Positions 12,491 through 23,060 of a DNA stretch of 64,000 nt are shown here, piece by piece. Source of the stretch: Cyathus striatus (Eukaryota > Basidiomycota > Agaricomycetes > Agaricales > Nidulariaceae). Every line of letters begins with the position of its first letter. Within the stretch, counting starts at the first letter, position 1. Position numbers and translations under genes: made by a program. The stretch lies in NCBI GenBank assembly GCA_025738555.1, contig JAOVFP010000004.1, positions 6,448,001 through 6,512,000 on the forward strand. The letters are read 5' to 3'. Below the pieces are notes generated by a model, which searched no databases, was not told the origin of the DNA, and was given only the letters and a program-made list of their open reading frames with translations.

Positions 12491-12676
12491 GTACAATGTA
12501 GTTCATTTATTATGAACAATAGGATTGAAAACAATGGAGTTGTATATAAATAGTTTCTCATTGTCTTCCATAATAGGTGAATAGTACAATGCAGTTCATT
12601 TATTATGAACAATAGGATTGAAAACAATGCAGTTGTATATAAATAGTTTCTCATTGTCTTCATACAATGGATGAAT
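12491..12676. repeat. 93-bp tandem duplication
   Basis: Two copies start GTACAATG at 12491 and 12584 and share nearly all bases through ATAAATAGTTTCTCATTGTC. Part of the ACAATG-rich insertion. Confidence 0.8.
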
Positions 12677-12945
12677 AACACAATGAAAGAGTGTCATATT
12701 ATCCTTTGTTAGTGCATTGTTTGTGCAAGTGATTATTTATTGATATGTGTATGATGTTTAATGGTGATTTGAAGTTATTTGTTCATGTAAGGTATTGGTT
12801 TGTTCATGTATGGTATTGGGTATATTTGATTAGTAGTGTATTGTATCATGTGATGGTGTGAACTATTCAGTCATGTGACATGACAGTGCAATTTCTTTAA
12901 TTGTGGTATACAGTGCATTTGCATGCATTATATATAATCAAAAAT

Positions 12946-13629
12946 CATGCCTGACAGCGAGAATGTTGTTCATATTGGCAAATCAAATCCTTCTAGAAAA
13001 GAGCTCACTGAAGCGCTGATAACATGGGTAAGTCATTTAAATCTTTAAGTCTTCGTTTCCTAGCTGATACATAACGTGAACCAGCGCATGAATAATCCTA
13101 ATGTTGTGATAAGCGTACCCACGGCTCACGTTGAGCCCATCTATAACCTCCCCCTTCCGGGAGAAAGGCCAATTGTCTTAGATCGGGCATTAATCGTAGA
13201 GATTATGAACGATATCAATAACACGACATTTCCCTCCTGGCTCACCAGACCTCCACAGGAACTAGGGTCCAGAAAAGGAGGGAAGCTGATCGCAGATCAG
13301 TGGCGGACACTCTGCACTGTAAGTTTGGTGATTACTCTAATTCGTGTATGGAGTCAAGAAGAAGCGTCCCCCCACCAAAAGAATTTGTTGGAAAACTACC
13401 TTGCGTTAGTAACTGCTATCAGGTGGAGCACTATGCATTCAGTATCGGACAGAAATATCAAGATCCTTGAGGAAAATCTACATTCATATTTGAGCTCATT
13501 TATCACATCACCTTTGTATGCACTTGGCAGAATGCATGAGAAATTTTGGACCGGTACATGGTTGGTGGACATTTGTGTTCGAGCGGTACAACGGTATCTT
13601 GCAAAAAATAAATACTAATAGTAAATTTG
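12946..13629 (+). pseudogene. Tnp2-type transposase, middle part
   Basis: Exons resume with NVVHIGKSNPSRKELTEAL. After an intron starting GTAAGTC (about 13029), they continue through LPLPGERPIVLDRALI, RKGGKLIADQWRTLC and TVSLVITLIRVWSQEE. These are the conserved G-K-L-x-A-D-Q-W-R and LVITLIRLW blocks of agaricomycete Tnp2 proteins. The open frame then drifts: the true continuation, MHLAECMRNFGPVHGWWTF followed by VFERYNGILQKINTNSKF, is in another frame (from 13518). A small indel near 13500-13520 therefore breaks the reading frame. The exon ends at 13629, where the KDZ element is inserted. Confidence 0.8.
13621..13629. repeat. target-site duplication, left copy (GTAAATTTG)
   Basis: GTAAATTTG at 13621-13629 is repeated at 20776-20784, directly flanking the KDZ element. 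Eight of the nine bases would fit the 8-bp duplication reported for Zisupton/KDZ elements. Confidence 0.85.
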
Positions 13630-13644
13630 AGGTCTTTACACTCC

Positions 13645-13935
13645 CCCCCCCATTCTGGCCGGACTCCAGGTGGACTCCATGGAATCCACGGACTATCCGG
13701 ACGGACTCCAAGGATTTTCTGGATAGTCCATGGATTCCGGGTGGACTCCTGCTGGACTCATTTTAGCTGTAAGTCCAGCCAATTTTTTTGAATCCGGTCC
13801 AGTTCAAGTACACCTGGAGTCCACCAGGACTCCAGCTGGAATCCATTGGTAAGTGGGAGTCCAGCCAGTTCAGCAGGAATTCCGGCGGACCAAATCCTTT
13901 CGGAACCCACCCGGACTCCAGCTGGACCTATGGCG
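13645..13935. repeat. left subterminal GGACTCC/GGATTCC repeats
   Basis: Many copies of GGACTCC, GGAATCC and their complements in both orientations, mixed with TCCGGAC, right after the C-tract of the left terminus. Probable transposase binding sites. Confidence 0.75.
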
Positions 13936-14020
13936 GAACCACATTACATTTACTTTACTAATGTACCAGCTCAGTTACGTATTACTAGTTGTATGTTATT
14001 AATATAGAATAAAAATTTTG

Positions 14021-14104
14021 CTTCTGGAAAGAATCGAACCCTCACAGTACATAGAGATCACGTGAGCAAATAAAGCGAACGATATACCACTACACCAAGC
14101 GGCC
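14021..14104 (-). pseudogene. tRNA-like sequence inside the KDZ element
   Basis: Read on the minus strand, GGCCGCT is followed by TGGTGTAGTGG (a good RNA polymerase III A box), and 48 bp later by GGTTCGATTC (a B box) within a T-arm stem of GAGGG and CTTTC. The acceptor ends (GGCCGCT and CAGAAGC) pair poorly, and the anticodon stem is weak, with loop TTTATTT. It is therefore a tRNA pseudogene or the head of a tRNA-derived SINE rather than a confident tRNA. It could also be a tRNA with an intron that I cannot fold by eye. Confidence 0.5.
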
Positions 14105-14159
14105 TTATATTATTTTATTTCACTATGCTACATATCCACCAGCGATATCGCACTTTCCT

Positions 14160-15260
14160 CATATGGTACGTTTTTTCCCAAGCGCTTTTTTTTCTCTCCC
14201 ACGTCAGCGCCTCACCCTCCCACGTCAACGACTCAAGCTCCCACGTCGTCGCCTCAAGCCCACCTCACAACTCCCTCTTTGTCGCCTAGCGCCAGCCTCA
14301 ATATTCCCACTTCGTCGTCGCCTCAAGCTCACTCGCGGTCCCACGTCATCGCCTCAAGCCCACTCTACGGTCCCACGTTGTCGCCTCAAACTATCCGTTT
14401 TGGCAGGCAACAAATCGATTACAAGATCGATAATAGGTGGTTGGCAGGGAGCTCTGTGAACGGTCGTGCGTGTGAGAACGCATACAGGACTAACAGGTGA
14501 GTTTTTTTATCTTTTTGTCCCATCTTCTCCCCCTGCTGCGCTGTTTTGCAGATGACAAGCACATGCGTTGTCTCCACTGCCCCGCCCCCTCCCCCTGCGC
14601 CGTCTCGCAACTGACGAGCGCAGGTGTCGTCTCCTCCCCCACGCCTCCTCCCCCTGCGCCGTCTCCACCCCCTCATCTCCACCCCCTGCGCCGTCTCGCA
14701 ACTGACGAGCACAGCTGTCATCTCCTCCCCCACACCTCCTCCCCCTGCGCCGTCTCGCAACTGACGAGCGCAGCCGTCATCTCCTCCCCCACGCCTCCTC
14801 CCCCTGCGCCATCTCACAACTGACGAGCGCAGGTGTCATCTCCTCCCCCACACCTCCTTCCCCTGCACAGGCGTCGTCTCCTCCCCCACACCTCCTCCCC
14901 CTGCGCTGTCTTGCAACTGACGAGCGCAGGCCTCGTCTCCTCCCCCATGCCTCGTCCCCCTGCACCGTCTTGCAACTGACGAGCGCAGGACTCGTCTCCT
15001 CCCCCATGCCTCATCCCCCTGCGCCGTCTCGCAAGTGACGAGCTCAGGCATCGTCTCCTCCCCCTCGCCTCCTCTCCCTCCTTCTTCCCCCTGCGCCGTC
15101 TCCTCCCCTTGCCGCTTCCCCCTGTGCCGTCTTGAAAGTGACGAGTGCAGGTGTCGTCTCCTCCCCTTCGTCTCTACCCCCTTGCCTCCTACCCCTGTGC
15201 CGTCTCCACCCCCTCATCTCCACCCCCTCACCTCCTTCCCCTGTGCTGTCTTGCCTCGAG
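14160..15260. repeat. C-rich low complexity and 59-bp minisatellite
   Basis: 14160-14400 has repeats of CCCACGTCG-TCGCCTCAAG type. From about 14580 to 15080 a 59-bp unit (containing CTGACGAGCGCAGG and CTCCTCCCCCA) recurs. The GACGAGC motif is at 14613, 14704, 14763, 14822, 14919, 14978 and 15037, so most spacings are exactly 59. Open frames over this region on both strands are by-products of the repeat. Confidence 0.85.
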
Positions 15261-15512
15261 GCTGTGTTCTCGAGGCTGTGTTTCAGGGAAGAGGAAGGCC
15301 AAAGTAGTTTATGTAATCATGTTGTAGCCAATCAAATATAATATATATTTATCTGTGTTCAGTATAGCCAATCAAATGCTTCATATTTTTAGTTTTTTGA
15401 TCATGTGTGTGCTGTGCAGCTTCCAAGGTATTGGTATGCATCAATCCCCTTCTCTTTCTTCTCAACCACCACCATCTCACCATCTCAAAGCATTCTAACA
15501 CATCTATACACA

Positions 15513-17835
15513 ATGGCTCGTCGTTCTACTCGTTCTGCTACCACTCAGGCTTCTAGTACTCTTCCTGCTGAATCTGTACCACTTTCAGCTACACATGAGA
15601 CTCACAGCAAGACTCACAGTGAGACTCGCAAGCGTGGTACTTCTGCTGCTGATCTCTCAGCTCAGCCACCAACAAAGAAGGGCAAACAAGGCAAAAAAAC
15701 TCGGTATGGTTTCAATCTTTCTTCCACTGCCTCACTAATAATTTTGTAGGAAAACTTCAGAAATGAAAGCAGCTGAGGATGCTGCTGCAGATGCAGAGGG
15801 CACTCCTGATCTTACAACGTATGTATTATATATATTTATACAATATTTATGAACTGATAATATATTTAATACTTAGTGCTGAAAGGGTACTGGAGGAAAG
15901 CGGGCTTCCTATTGCTCCTCCAAAGCGAGGTCCAGCCCTTAATGTACCTCAACCAGCAGCTCCAGCTTTTACCATTACTTGTAAGCGTAATTCAGACATG
16001 AAAAAAGGTAAGAAAATATATCATAAAACATGCATCAAAATATTCACATCCTCCACAGTTGAAGAAGAAAGTGAATCCAGTGAATCTGAAACCAACAATG
16101 AAAGCAAAAGCAAAGGTTTGCAATTGATAGCTCTGATATATATTTTTGCTAACACTTATATTGCAGAAAATATAGAAAATTCAGAAAATTCAGGTGACAA
16201 ATTGAGTGTTGGTGATAAAGAAGAATCAGATGGCAGTAATGGTAAGTGATATATCTTACCTATATTACTATAACTAACATCTTGAAAGGGAGTGATATTA
16301 GTAATGAAAAGTATACAGAAGAGCAAACCAGTAAGGACAAAGGTAAGAAAAATTCAGTAATGTCTTAACCATATTACTGTAACTAACATCTTGAAAGGAA
16401 GTGATATTAGTAATGAAAAGCATACAGAAGACCAAACCAGTAAGGATACAGGTATGGACAATTCAGTAATATTTATATTCATATTAATTTATTATTCTTT
16501 GCAGATGGAAATGATAATAGTCAGAATAAAGATGGTATACACTATTCATTTCTAAATATTGTCAAAACTTACAATTATATGGTAGACATTGTCATGACTA
16601 GTCCACCAGTCAGTCCACCTCGTACCACCAGTAAACCAGGTACAGTAGATACTGTGGACATAGCTATGATTAGCCCCAAAGGTTCTTCGAGAAGTGAAGG
16701 TAAATCTATCTTTTGTATAACTATATACTATACTAACTCTAAGTAGGTGGTATTATAAGAGGAAATGCATTTGGGAATTGCCTGAATGCTGCTGACTTCA
16801 GCAGTGCTGTTGAAAGTGCTACCATTGGTTCAGTCAAGGGACGAGTCTGGCTGTACGTATCTGATGCAGAGCCAAGTACCATTATGGTACCTGGAGTGGC
16901 ATCATTTTCATTCAAGCACAATCATACTTTAACCATCGCACCCATCTTGAAGAAACTCAAAGCAAAAGCTGAACATTTCTTTAGTATGTTTTTTTTTTTT
17001 GCTTATTCAAATGCTAATATTATTTAAGCTGCCGATCGCTGTCTATTTGTTTATGAAAGCAAAGCCTGGAATCTTCTGGGAAGTTTTGAAACTGCCATTA
17101 TGGAAGATGAGGAAGTTGACTGGCTCAAGATTGATGCTGAATTTATCCTGCCAGTACTGAGTGTAACTACATATTTCATTCTCTTATTCTTGTAAAATTT
17201 ACTTATGCTGTGTTATTTTATAGTCTGGATTTAAGCCAAATGCAACCCCCCCTGTCAATGATGAGATAAGTTATATTCGGTCATCAGCTGGAAGCTCAGC
17301 AGCTAGTTCTCGTGTTGTGTCTCGCTCTCACACCCCTTCTGTGGCTCAAAGGGGTGGGATCTCAGAGCAACGTACTGAGGAGCTTATAGCTGTTCTAAAG
17401 ATTCCTCAGAATATTCTTGAGAATACCGCACCTGGACTTCAAGTTGCTTACCAGAAATATACTGCCTGTATAAAGGCAGTTTCTGAGCATAATGTGATGG
17501 ACAAGAACAGGACTTGGCCAGTTGCAAAAGCAACTAAAAAGGAAATTATTTCAGTTTTTGTTTCATCCTCAGCCTGGTACGATAACTACTCGAATTTTGA
17601 CAAGATTGCAAATTTCCCAGCAATGCATGCATGGTTAGCTGGAGATGAGGAGAGTCCAACTGACTTGGATCTTTGGGGCTTTGAAAGTGACCACTATACG
17701 TTTTTGGACTTGAAAAAGTGGCTGAAGGAAAAGGTGGAGAAAAGGAAGGGAAAGGGTAAGAGTAAGAGCAAGGAGGAGAAGGGAGATAAAGATGAGGGTA
17801 CTAGTGAGAGAAAAGAGAAGTCTAAGCGAAAGTAA
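15513..17835 (+). CDS. KDZ element ORF1, charged nuclear-type protein
   Basis: ATG at 15513 opens MARRSTRSATTQASSTLPAE, then a basic patch (PPTKKGKQGKKTR). About ten short introns (the first from 15704, GTATGG) separate small acidic exons such as EEESESSESETNN and two near-duplicate exons GSDISNEKYTEEQTSKD and GSDISNEKHTEDQTSKD. A more globular part follows (GRVWLYVSDAEPSTIM, ADRCLFVYESKAWNLLG), then ISEQRTEELIAVLKIPQNI, ending in a lysine-rich tail with stop at 17835. I do not recognise a domain. The gene precedes the transposase on the same strand inside the element, so it is probably an accessory or DNA-binding partner, but this is inference. Confidence 0.65.
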
Positions 17836-17938
17836 GTATATTGAAATCAAATTGTAATAGTTTACAATGTAAATTTTCAGTTGGGCTGCAACTTTTAAGA
17901 TATATCTGTGGTGTATAACCTGGATATGGGCTATATTA

Positions 17939-20091
17939 ATGCCAGAAATTACTCAACATATTTTATTCTGGCTATTAATAATCTGGCTATTTCAATGGTT
18001 TCCAAGTGCAATATTGGCTCTATTTATTTTTATTCAACCAGTAATTGCAGCAAAAGAACAACCATTTCCTAACATCCCATTTGATGTATTCAGTGAATTT
18101 ATTCTCTCAAATTTTGGCTCCAATATCACACTTTCTGCCACATTACTTATATTGTTCTCTATAATTGATAATGTTGATCTTTTAAGTCTGCATGCAAGAC
18201 AGCAGAATGCAAAGTTAAAGGAGAAAAAATGTTGATGCAACAGCATGGATTAGGTTACTTGCTAGAGCTATCCAGGAAAAAATTGGCAAGGACTCAGATG
18301 ATCTCTTTGAAGATGATGAAATTACTGAGTACACAACTGAAAAGGGTAGATCTATTTTGTTGAGCCTTAAACTAGACAAAATGGCAAGGCTTCTGAAGTT
18401 GTATCCCTTCAACAAGGAGAGAAAAGTTTTTGAAGGACAACTGAAACCTGTATCACATGCCAGTATTGATCCTGTTCATATAATATGTCCTATAACTGCA
18501 GAGTGTGAGACACTGAGTTGTAAAGGACGGGCATTACATGTGCATACTAAAATTAGAGATATACCTACAGCAACATTAATTAAAGGCTCAAAAATATCTG
18601 AATATGCTTATGTGGTATCAGGTGTTTGTAAAATATGTAAAACATTATATTCTGCAGAGCATGAACGTGCCCATGATGAAACACAGGGATATTACAAGGT
18701 TTATTTAAACTCTGCTAAATATTTGAAAGTAGGACAAAATCTATGGGTAGATAGAGCATTTTCCCAAAGTGTTCTGAATGGTATTTATAGTTTTCATGCA
18801 TCTGCTGCAGCCTATACCGAATATTGGAACAATAGTTTTGGAAATGGAAAGGAAATAAGTCGCAGACAAGTCTGGCAGGCTTTTATACATGAATCAATAC
18901 ACATGGTTGCTACAGCATCTGATGTTAATTTTATTGGTCTTGATGGACTTTCAATTACTGGATTAACAGAAGAAGCATTTGCAAAGTTGGGTGAAAATGG
19001 AAATATACATGCATCACATGGTCACAGTTGCTCAGAGTGTACACAGCCTTACAGAGAAACTCAAGACTCACCACCACATGAGAGTGCAACAGTTACAATG
19101 GTAGTAATTGATGGGATTGTTATGGGACCACAGGTAATGCACAACTAAATATAAGTAATATTATACTAATATATATTTTAAGCACTGTGCATATGACAAT
19201 TGTTCCAATACACTTGTAAACCATAGAGGAGGTGTATTTTGTGATGTTCATAACCAGGAATTTGGAGCAAGATGTTGTGTTCGTGACTGTCCAAATCAAA
19301 AGATAAATAATACACAAGCTTGCAATGAGCACCAGGAAATGTGGCGTAAATATAACTTAGAACATAGTTCAGACTACTTAAATGGTGCACGAAGAATGCT
19401 TCGTAAACCAGCTGAAAATCTACCTTGGAATAAAACTAGAAGAAGACGTGTTCAGCAGCCTCATGATGAGTCAGATAATGAAATTTCAAACAAAAAACAT
19501 TATTTTAGTGCCTCTTGCTATTATTGTGTAGAGACAATATGTGCTCCATGTGGTGCTGTAATTGCGTGGACAAAGTTTGTGAAGTCAGAGTCAGCAACCA
19601 ATATACTTAAGTTCTTGGAAGATGTTTTTCCTAATGAAGAATCAAGACCAGATTATATATGTATTGATAAGGCATGTAAGGTTCTTAGAACAGCAGTTGC
19701 AAATGGAAGTTGGGTATATTGGTTTAAAGGTAGCCGCTTTGTAGTGGATGGGTATCACTATACAAATCATCGCTCAGATGATTACCTTTGTAGAAAGTGG
19801 TGTAATCCTGCACCTCAAGATGGTTCTGCACCAAATCTTGTTTACATAGCACAAGATAGAGATGGTGAAAGATATTACAAATGAGCATTCAATACACAAG
19901 CCTGTGAACAGCTAAACTCATGGCTTGGTGGATTTGAATCTATAATGAAATGCATGACTCCAAGCAACTTTAATTGGTTCATACATTCTATGATCTTTCA
20001 TCATACTCAACATGTAATAAAACAGCAGAGCAGCCAAAATTTTAGCATTATTAGTGAAGATCTAGAACTTGATGATGGTACTGAAATATAA
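17939..20091 (+). pseudogene. KDZ-family transposase with CxC5/CxC6 clusters
   Basis: It starts MPEITQHILFWLLIIW at 17939; the first part is hydrophobic and contains FDVFSEFILSNFGS. The next part has the Cys pattern ICPITAECETLSCKGRAL and VSGVCKICKTLY (CxC5-like). After a 59-bp intron (19134-19192) comes HCAYDNCSNTLVNHRGG, CDVHNQEFGARCC and VRDCPNQKINNTQACNEH (CxC6-like). The RNase H-like core shows candidate catalytic residues: D in YICIDKACKVL, D in FVVDGYHYTNH, and E in NTQACEQLNSWLGG. The stop is at 20089-20091. Two lesions are visible: a frame break at the A6 run 18224-18229 (the frame resumes as NVDATAWIRLLARAIQ), and a TGA at 19882-19884 just before the segment carrying the catalytic E. 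The copy is therefore probably inactive, unless the breaks are assembly errors. Confidence 0.85.
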
Positions 20092-20339
20092 TATCTATGT
20101 AATATTTTTATATATGGTGTGAAACATGTAATAGGTAATAGTAATATTAATGATTATAGTAATAATGCCCCTAAGTGTAATAATAATGGAAGTACTTAGC
20201 CACATCATGTTGGCATGACAACCAAGTGGTAATAGAGATGTGGTAGGGAGATAATAGATTGCTGTTATCAATGCTGAGATGTGTGGGAAAATGTGTATGA
20301 GAATTAATTGAGACCCTATAAAACATCTACATTTCTTGT

Positions 20340-20756
20340 TAAGTCCACCTGGAATTCACCTGGAGTCCTGATCCCTTATATTATTATTATACTCAAAACA
20401 AATGCTAATACACCTAATTTCTTGTGAAGTCCACCCAGAGTCCACCCAGAGTCCACCCAGAGTCCACCCAGAGTCCACCCGGAGTCCTGAACCCTTACTT
20501 AAGAACACACCTAAGATATCAGGACCCAGTGAAAAATACGGACTCCATCAGGACTCCATCAGGACTCCATCAGGACTCCATCAGGACTCCGTATATTCCA
20601 ACAGGATGTCACTAGGACAATATCCATTCCATCAGGACTCCATCTGGACAATATTCATTCCACCAGGGCTCCACCCGGACTCCAGCTGAACAAGCTGGAG
20701 TCCATCCGGAATATCCGGACTATATTGGGTCCACCCGGAGTCCGGCTGGAGTGGGG
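20340..20756. repeat. right subterminal 11-bp phased repeats
   Basis: Five tandem AGTCCACCCAG-type 11-mers (20428-20485) and five tandem ATCAGGACTCC 11-mers (about 20540-20595), followed by spaced GGACTCCA copies, lead into the G-tract of the right terminus. A period of 11 bp puts the sites on about the same face of the helix. Confidence 0.85.
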
Positions 20757-20775
20757 GGGGGAGTGTAAAGTACTG

Positions 20776-21619
20776 GTAAATTTGGTAAGCTGTTGATACA
20801 CTTTAATACTGATGAAGTCAATTATTAATACAATTTACTATACAATTAGGCGAGTTAGAACTCACATTTCTTCGAACCTTTTGCCGGGGAGGAAACTTGA
20901 AAGCCTTAATGTCATGCGACGGTATACTGGAGGTGCTTGAGGAACTTAAGCCAGCTTTTCACCATTTTTATGGGACGGAATTGAAGGGAACGTTAACCAG
21001 TGATCTTCTTGCACTTGGAGCAGGCGGTGAACTGATTCAGAAGGCAACTTGGAACGTAACAAAGCATGATTACACCCTTTCGGATAACGAATATAATGTG
21101 CTCCTAGTATTGCTGAACAGGACAAACACGGGGTTATGTTACGTTCAGCACACTGCTGCTCGCACTGATGATTCGTTCCCTGTAAGCCCTTATGTCCAAC
21201 TATATCGTCGGATCAGGAGTCAGGGAATAGCCTACTGTACTGCCCAAGAGTCCATTGGAAATTCACAGATACTGTTCCAGACGGATGTTGGCTTATGTTC
21301 TGGGCAGATCGAGAAGATATTTGTTCATCAACGACAGCTCCATGAAGGTATTGCGGTCGAATACTTCATTATTGCTAGGAAATATCACGATTTGGAATCA
21401 CCTGCAGAGCGGAATCTCGACCCATACCGGAAGTATCCATTACTACAAGTCCAACTGACATATAGCGACCTTTCAGAAAATATTTTCGTCATCTGTCAGG
21501 AGGATATCATTTGCCACGTTGCTACTTGCCCATATGACAGTTCGAATTCTAAGAAGGTCATCTTATCATTACATAGGGTGCGGACCTATTGTCTTTCGTT
21601 TGCTCCCTTACTGAAATAA
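20776..21619 (+). pseudogene. Tnp2-type transposase, C-terminal part
   Basis: After the right target-site copy the host intron starts GTAAGC and ends ...ACAATTAG near 20849. The exon then reads GELELTFLRTFCRGGNLKAL and continues to a stop at 21617-21619 (FAPLLK). Conserved Tnp2 C-terminal features are present: an R-T-F-C-R-G-G-N start, GQIEKIFVHQRQLHEG, and a VICQEDIICHVATCPY segment near the end. It belongs to the gene that begins at 9212. Confidence 0.8.
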
Positions 21620-22300
21620 ATTGTTAACAGAATCAATCATAAGACTGTCCAATATATATGAGAACACAATGAGGGCTGCAGTAAGGTTCAACTACTTACT
21701 GATCTTTGGACTTCGCTAAAGTATATCTTCAGTACAGCCATAAACATTTTAATTTAATAAAGAAATAAGGCCGGCAAGCGGCATCGCCCACTACCTTACT
21801 TTTTACGAGGATGAGTGAGAAGTTGAACAAATAGTATATTACCATAAATTTATGTAGTACAGAGAAAATGTAACAGAGAGTAAAAAGAATATTTATACCA
21901 TACGTACCAAACTGGGAAAGGGCACTTATGGCTAACATTGCCAACGTTCAAATTCAACAGTTCCTTCTGGTTTTTCCTCCCCTCCTGATTCCCTCGCCAC
22001 TCTCAATTCAAAGAACAAAAACAGAACTGTGAACATGAAGAAGCAAATGGAAGTGAATGTCCAGTTTCATAGCTCCAGTAAGTTGTAGCATTGTATTCTG
22101 TATCACAGACTTCTATTCAATTCCATCATGAATGCAAAAAGTTCTACGTAGACATGATACATGCGGTATGTACTATTTATCATTCAAGCAGCAGGTTCGA
22201 ACGAACCTGCCCTTTGAAGGGGCCCAAGCTTTTCATCCCACTTCCCAACACAATAGAGTCCACTGTAACTCTAACGAGCTCCAGCACACCGATTCCGATT
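21620..22300. other. non-coding, 3' flank of the Tnp2 element
   Basis: No gene. Holds the first copy of a 32-bp direct repeat (21723-21754), and AAGGCCGGCAAGCGGCATCG near 21768. Confidence 0.4.
21723..21754. repeat. 32-bp direct repeat, copy 1
   Basis: ATATCTTCAGTACAGCCATA plus 12 further bases is identical to 23333-23364. The copies bracket 1.6 kb of GC-rich sequence. Confidence 0.85.
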
Positions 22301-23060
22301 CCTACACAGCTCAATGCTATGCTGGTAGTGAGCAAGGCGTAGACACAAATGTCGGAGGAGGTGGTGTTGGTGTTGGACTGGGGACGAGGCGTCGACAACG
22401 ACAGTGGTGGTGGTGGGCAAGTGGTAGAGGAGGAGGGGGAGAGGGAGGAGAAACGGTGGTGGCGCCGTTGAGCCAGAATGAGGGTGAGAAGGAGAAAGGA
22501 GAGGAGGGAGGTGGTGGTGTGACACCAAGACACTGGCAATGGGAGGGGGGTGCGACATTACACATGGCGTCGACGATACTGTGATGCCATTGTTGAGGTG
22601 GTGGGGGTGGTTGGGGTAGGGGACTTGTGGTGGGCTGCGTGACGTGGTGTCGACGTCGATCTGGCCAGAGGAACGAAAGGTTAGCCGTTGTCGACATGAT
22701 GCAGGGGGAATATATAGGAGGGAGAATGCGTCGCCGCGGGCAAGGCGAAATGGTGGAGGAAAGCGGCTTGAGAGTCAACGTAGCCATCCACAAAGGGTAG
22801 ATGGCGCTGTGGGGACGAGAGGTAGCAAGGACACTGAGACTAAGTGGGGGAGGTGTTTACCTGTCATCGATGCATGCATTGATAGCTTATAACTTCGTAT
22901 TGACGACCTGCGGGGACTTGACGTGGGGGACGTTGACTGCGTGGCTTGGCGTTGACGCTATTCTGACCTGCGGGGATAGCAAGAGGTCGACATAACGAGG
23001 ACGAGTGAGCATGGGGTGGAGGAATATGTCTGCCTTGTAAAGGTGAAAGTATGCTTAACA
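22300..23060. repeat. G-rich low-complexity block
   Basis: GGTGG/GGAGG-rich plus strand, giving long Pro/His/Ser frames on the minus strand (for example 22793-22317) with no recognisable domain. Similar in style to the C-rich block at 30.6-31.8 kb. I regard the frames as compositional. Confidence 0.5.

Larger units (their letters stand above)
11760..12945. mobile_element. AT-rich insertion with ACAATG/CATTGT repeats
   Basis: This stretch separates the Tnp2 exon with IFSEDILGNLM from the exon with NVVHIGKSNPSRKELTEAL, in a place where related proteins are continuous. It has no coding potential. It contains a (TGATAC)/(TGTGAC) microsatellite-like block at 11955-12068, and from 12232 to 12720 many copies of ACAATG or CATTGT in both orientations. 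Two near-identical 93-bp tandem units start at 12491 and 12584. This looks like the subterminal repeats of a non-autonomous element. Exact borders and target duplication were not found. Confidence 0.5.
13630..20775 (+). mobile_element. KDZ-type DNA transposon (7.1 kb) nested in a Tnp2 gene
   Basis: The ends are inverted copies: the left begins AGGTCTTTACACTCCCCC, and the right, read inward on the other strand, begins CAGTACTTTACACTCCCCC. Both are followed by GGACTCC-rich subterminal repeats. GTAAATTTG flanks both ends. Inside are a C-rich minisatellite, a tRNA-like sequence, and two plus-strand genes: an ORF1 rich in charged residues and a KDZ-family transposase with CxC clusters. Removing the element and one repeat copy rejoins the host exon ending NTNSKFG, with its GTAAGC splice donor, to the next exon GELELTFLRTFCRGG. 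The insertion is therefore young relative to the host gene. Confidence 0.9.

Noticed and set aside
14419..15051. Arg/Gly-rich and Pro/Ser-rich frames on both strands
   Set aside because: By-products of the 59-bp minisatellite.
20428..20600. CRISPR-like short regular repeats
   Set aside because: Eukaryotic context, no spacers, and the 11-mers are contiguous; they are transposon subterminal repeats.
22190..22212. GGTTCGAACGAACCTGC as a tRNA T-arm
   Set aside because: A simple palindrome without an A box or acceptor stem nearby.
22317..22793. 158-codon minus frame rich in Pro and His
   Set aside because: Low complexity in a G-rich block with no domain or splice support.
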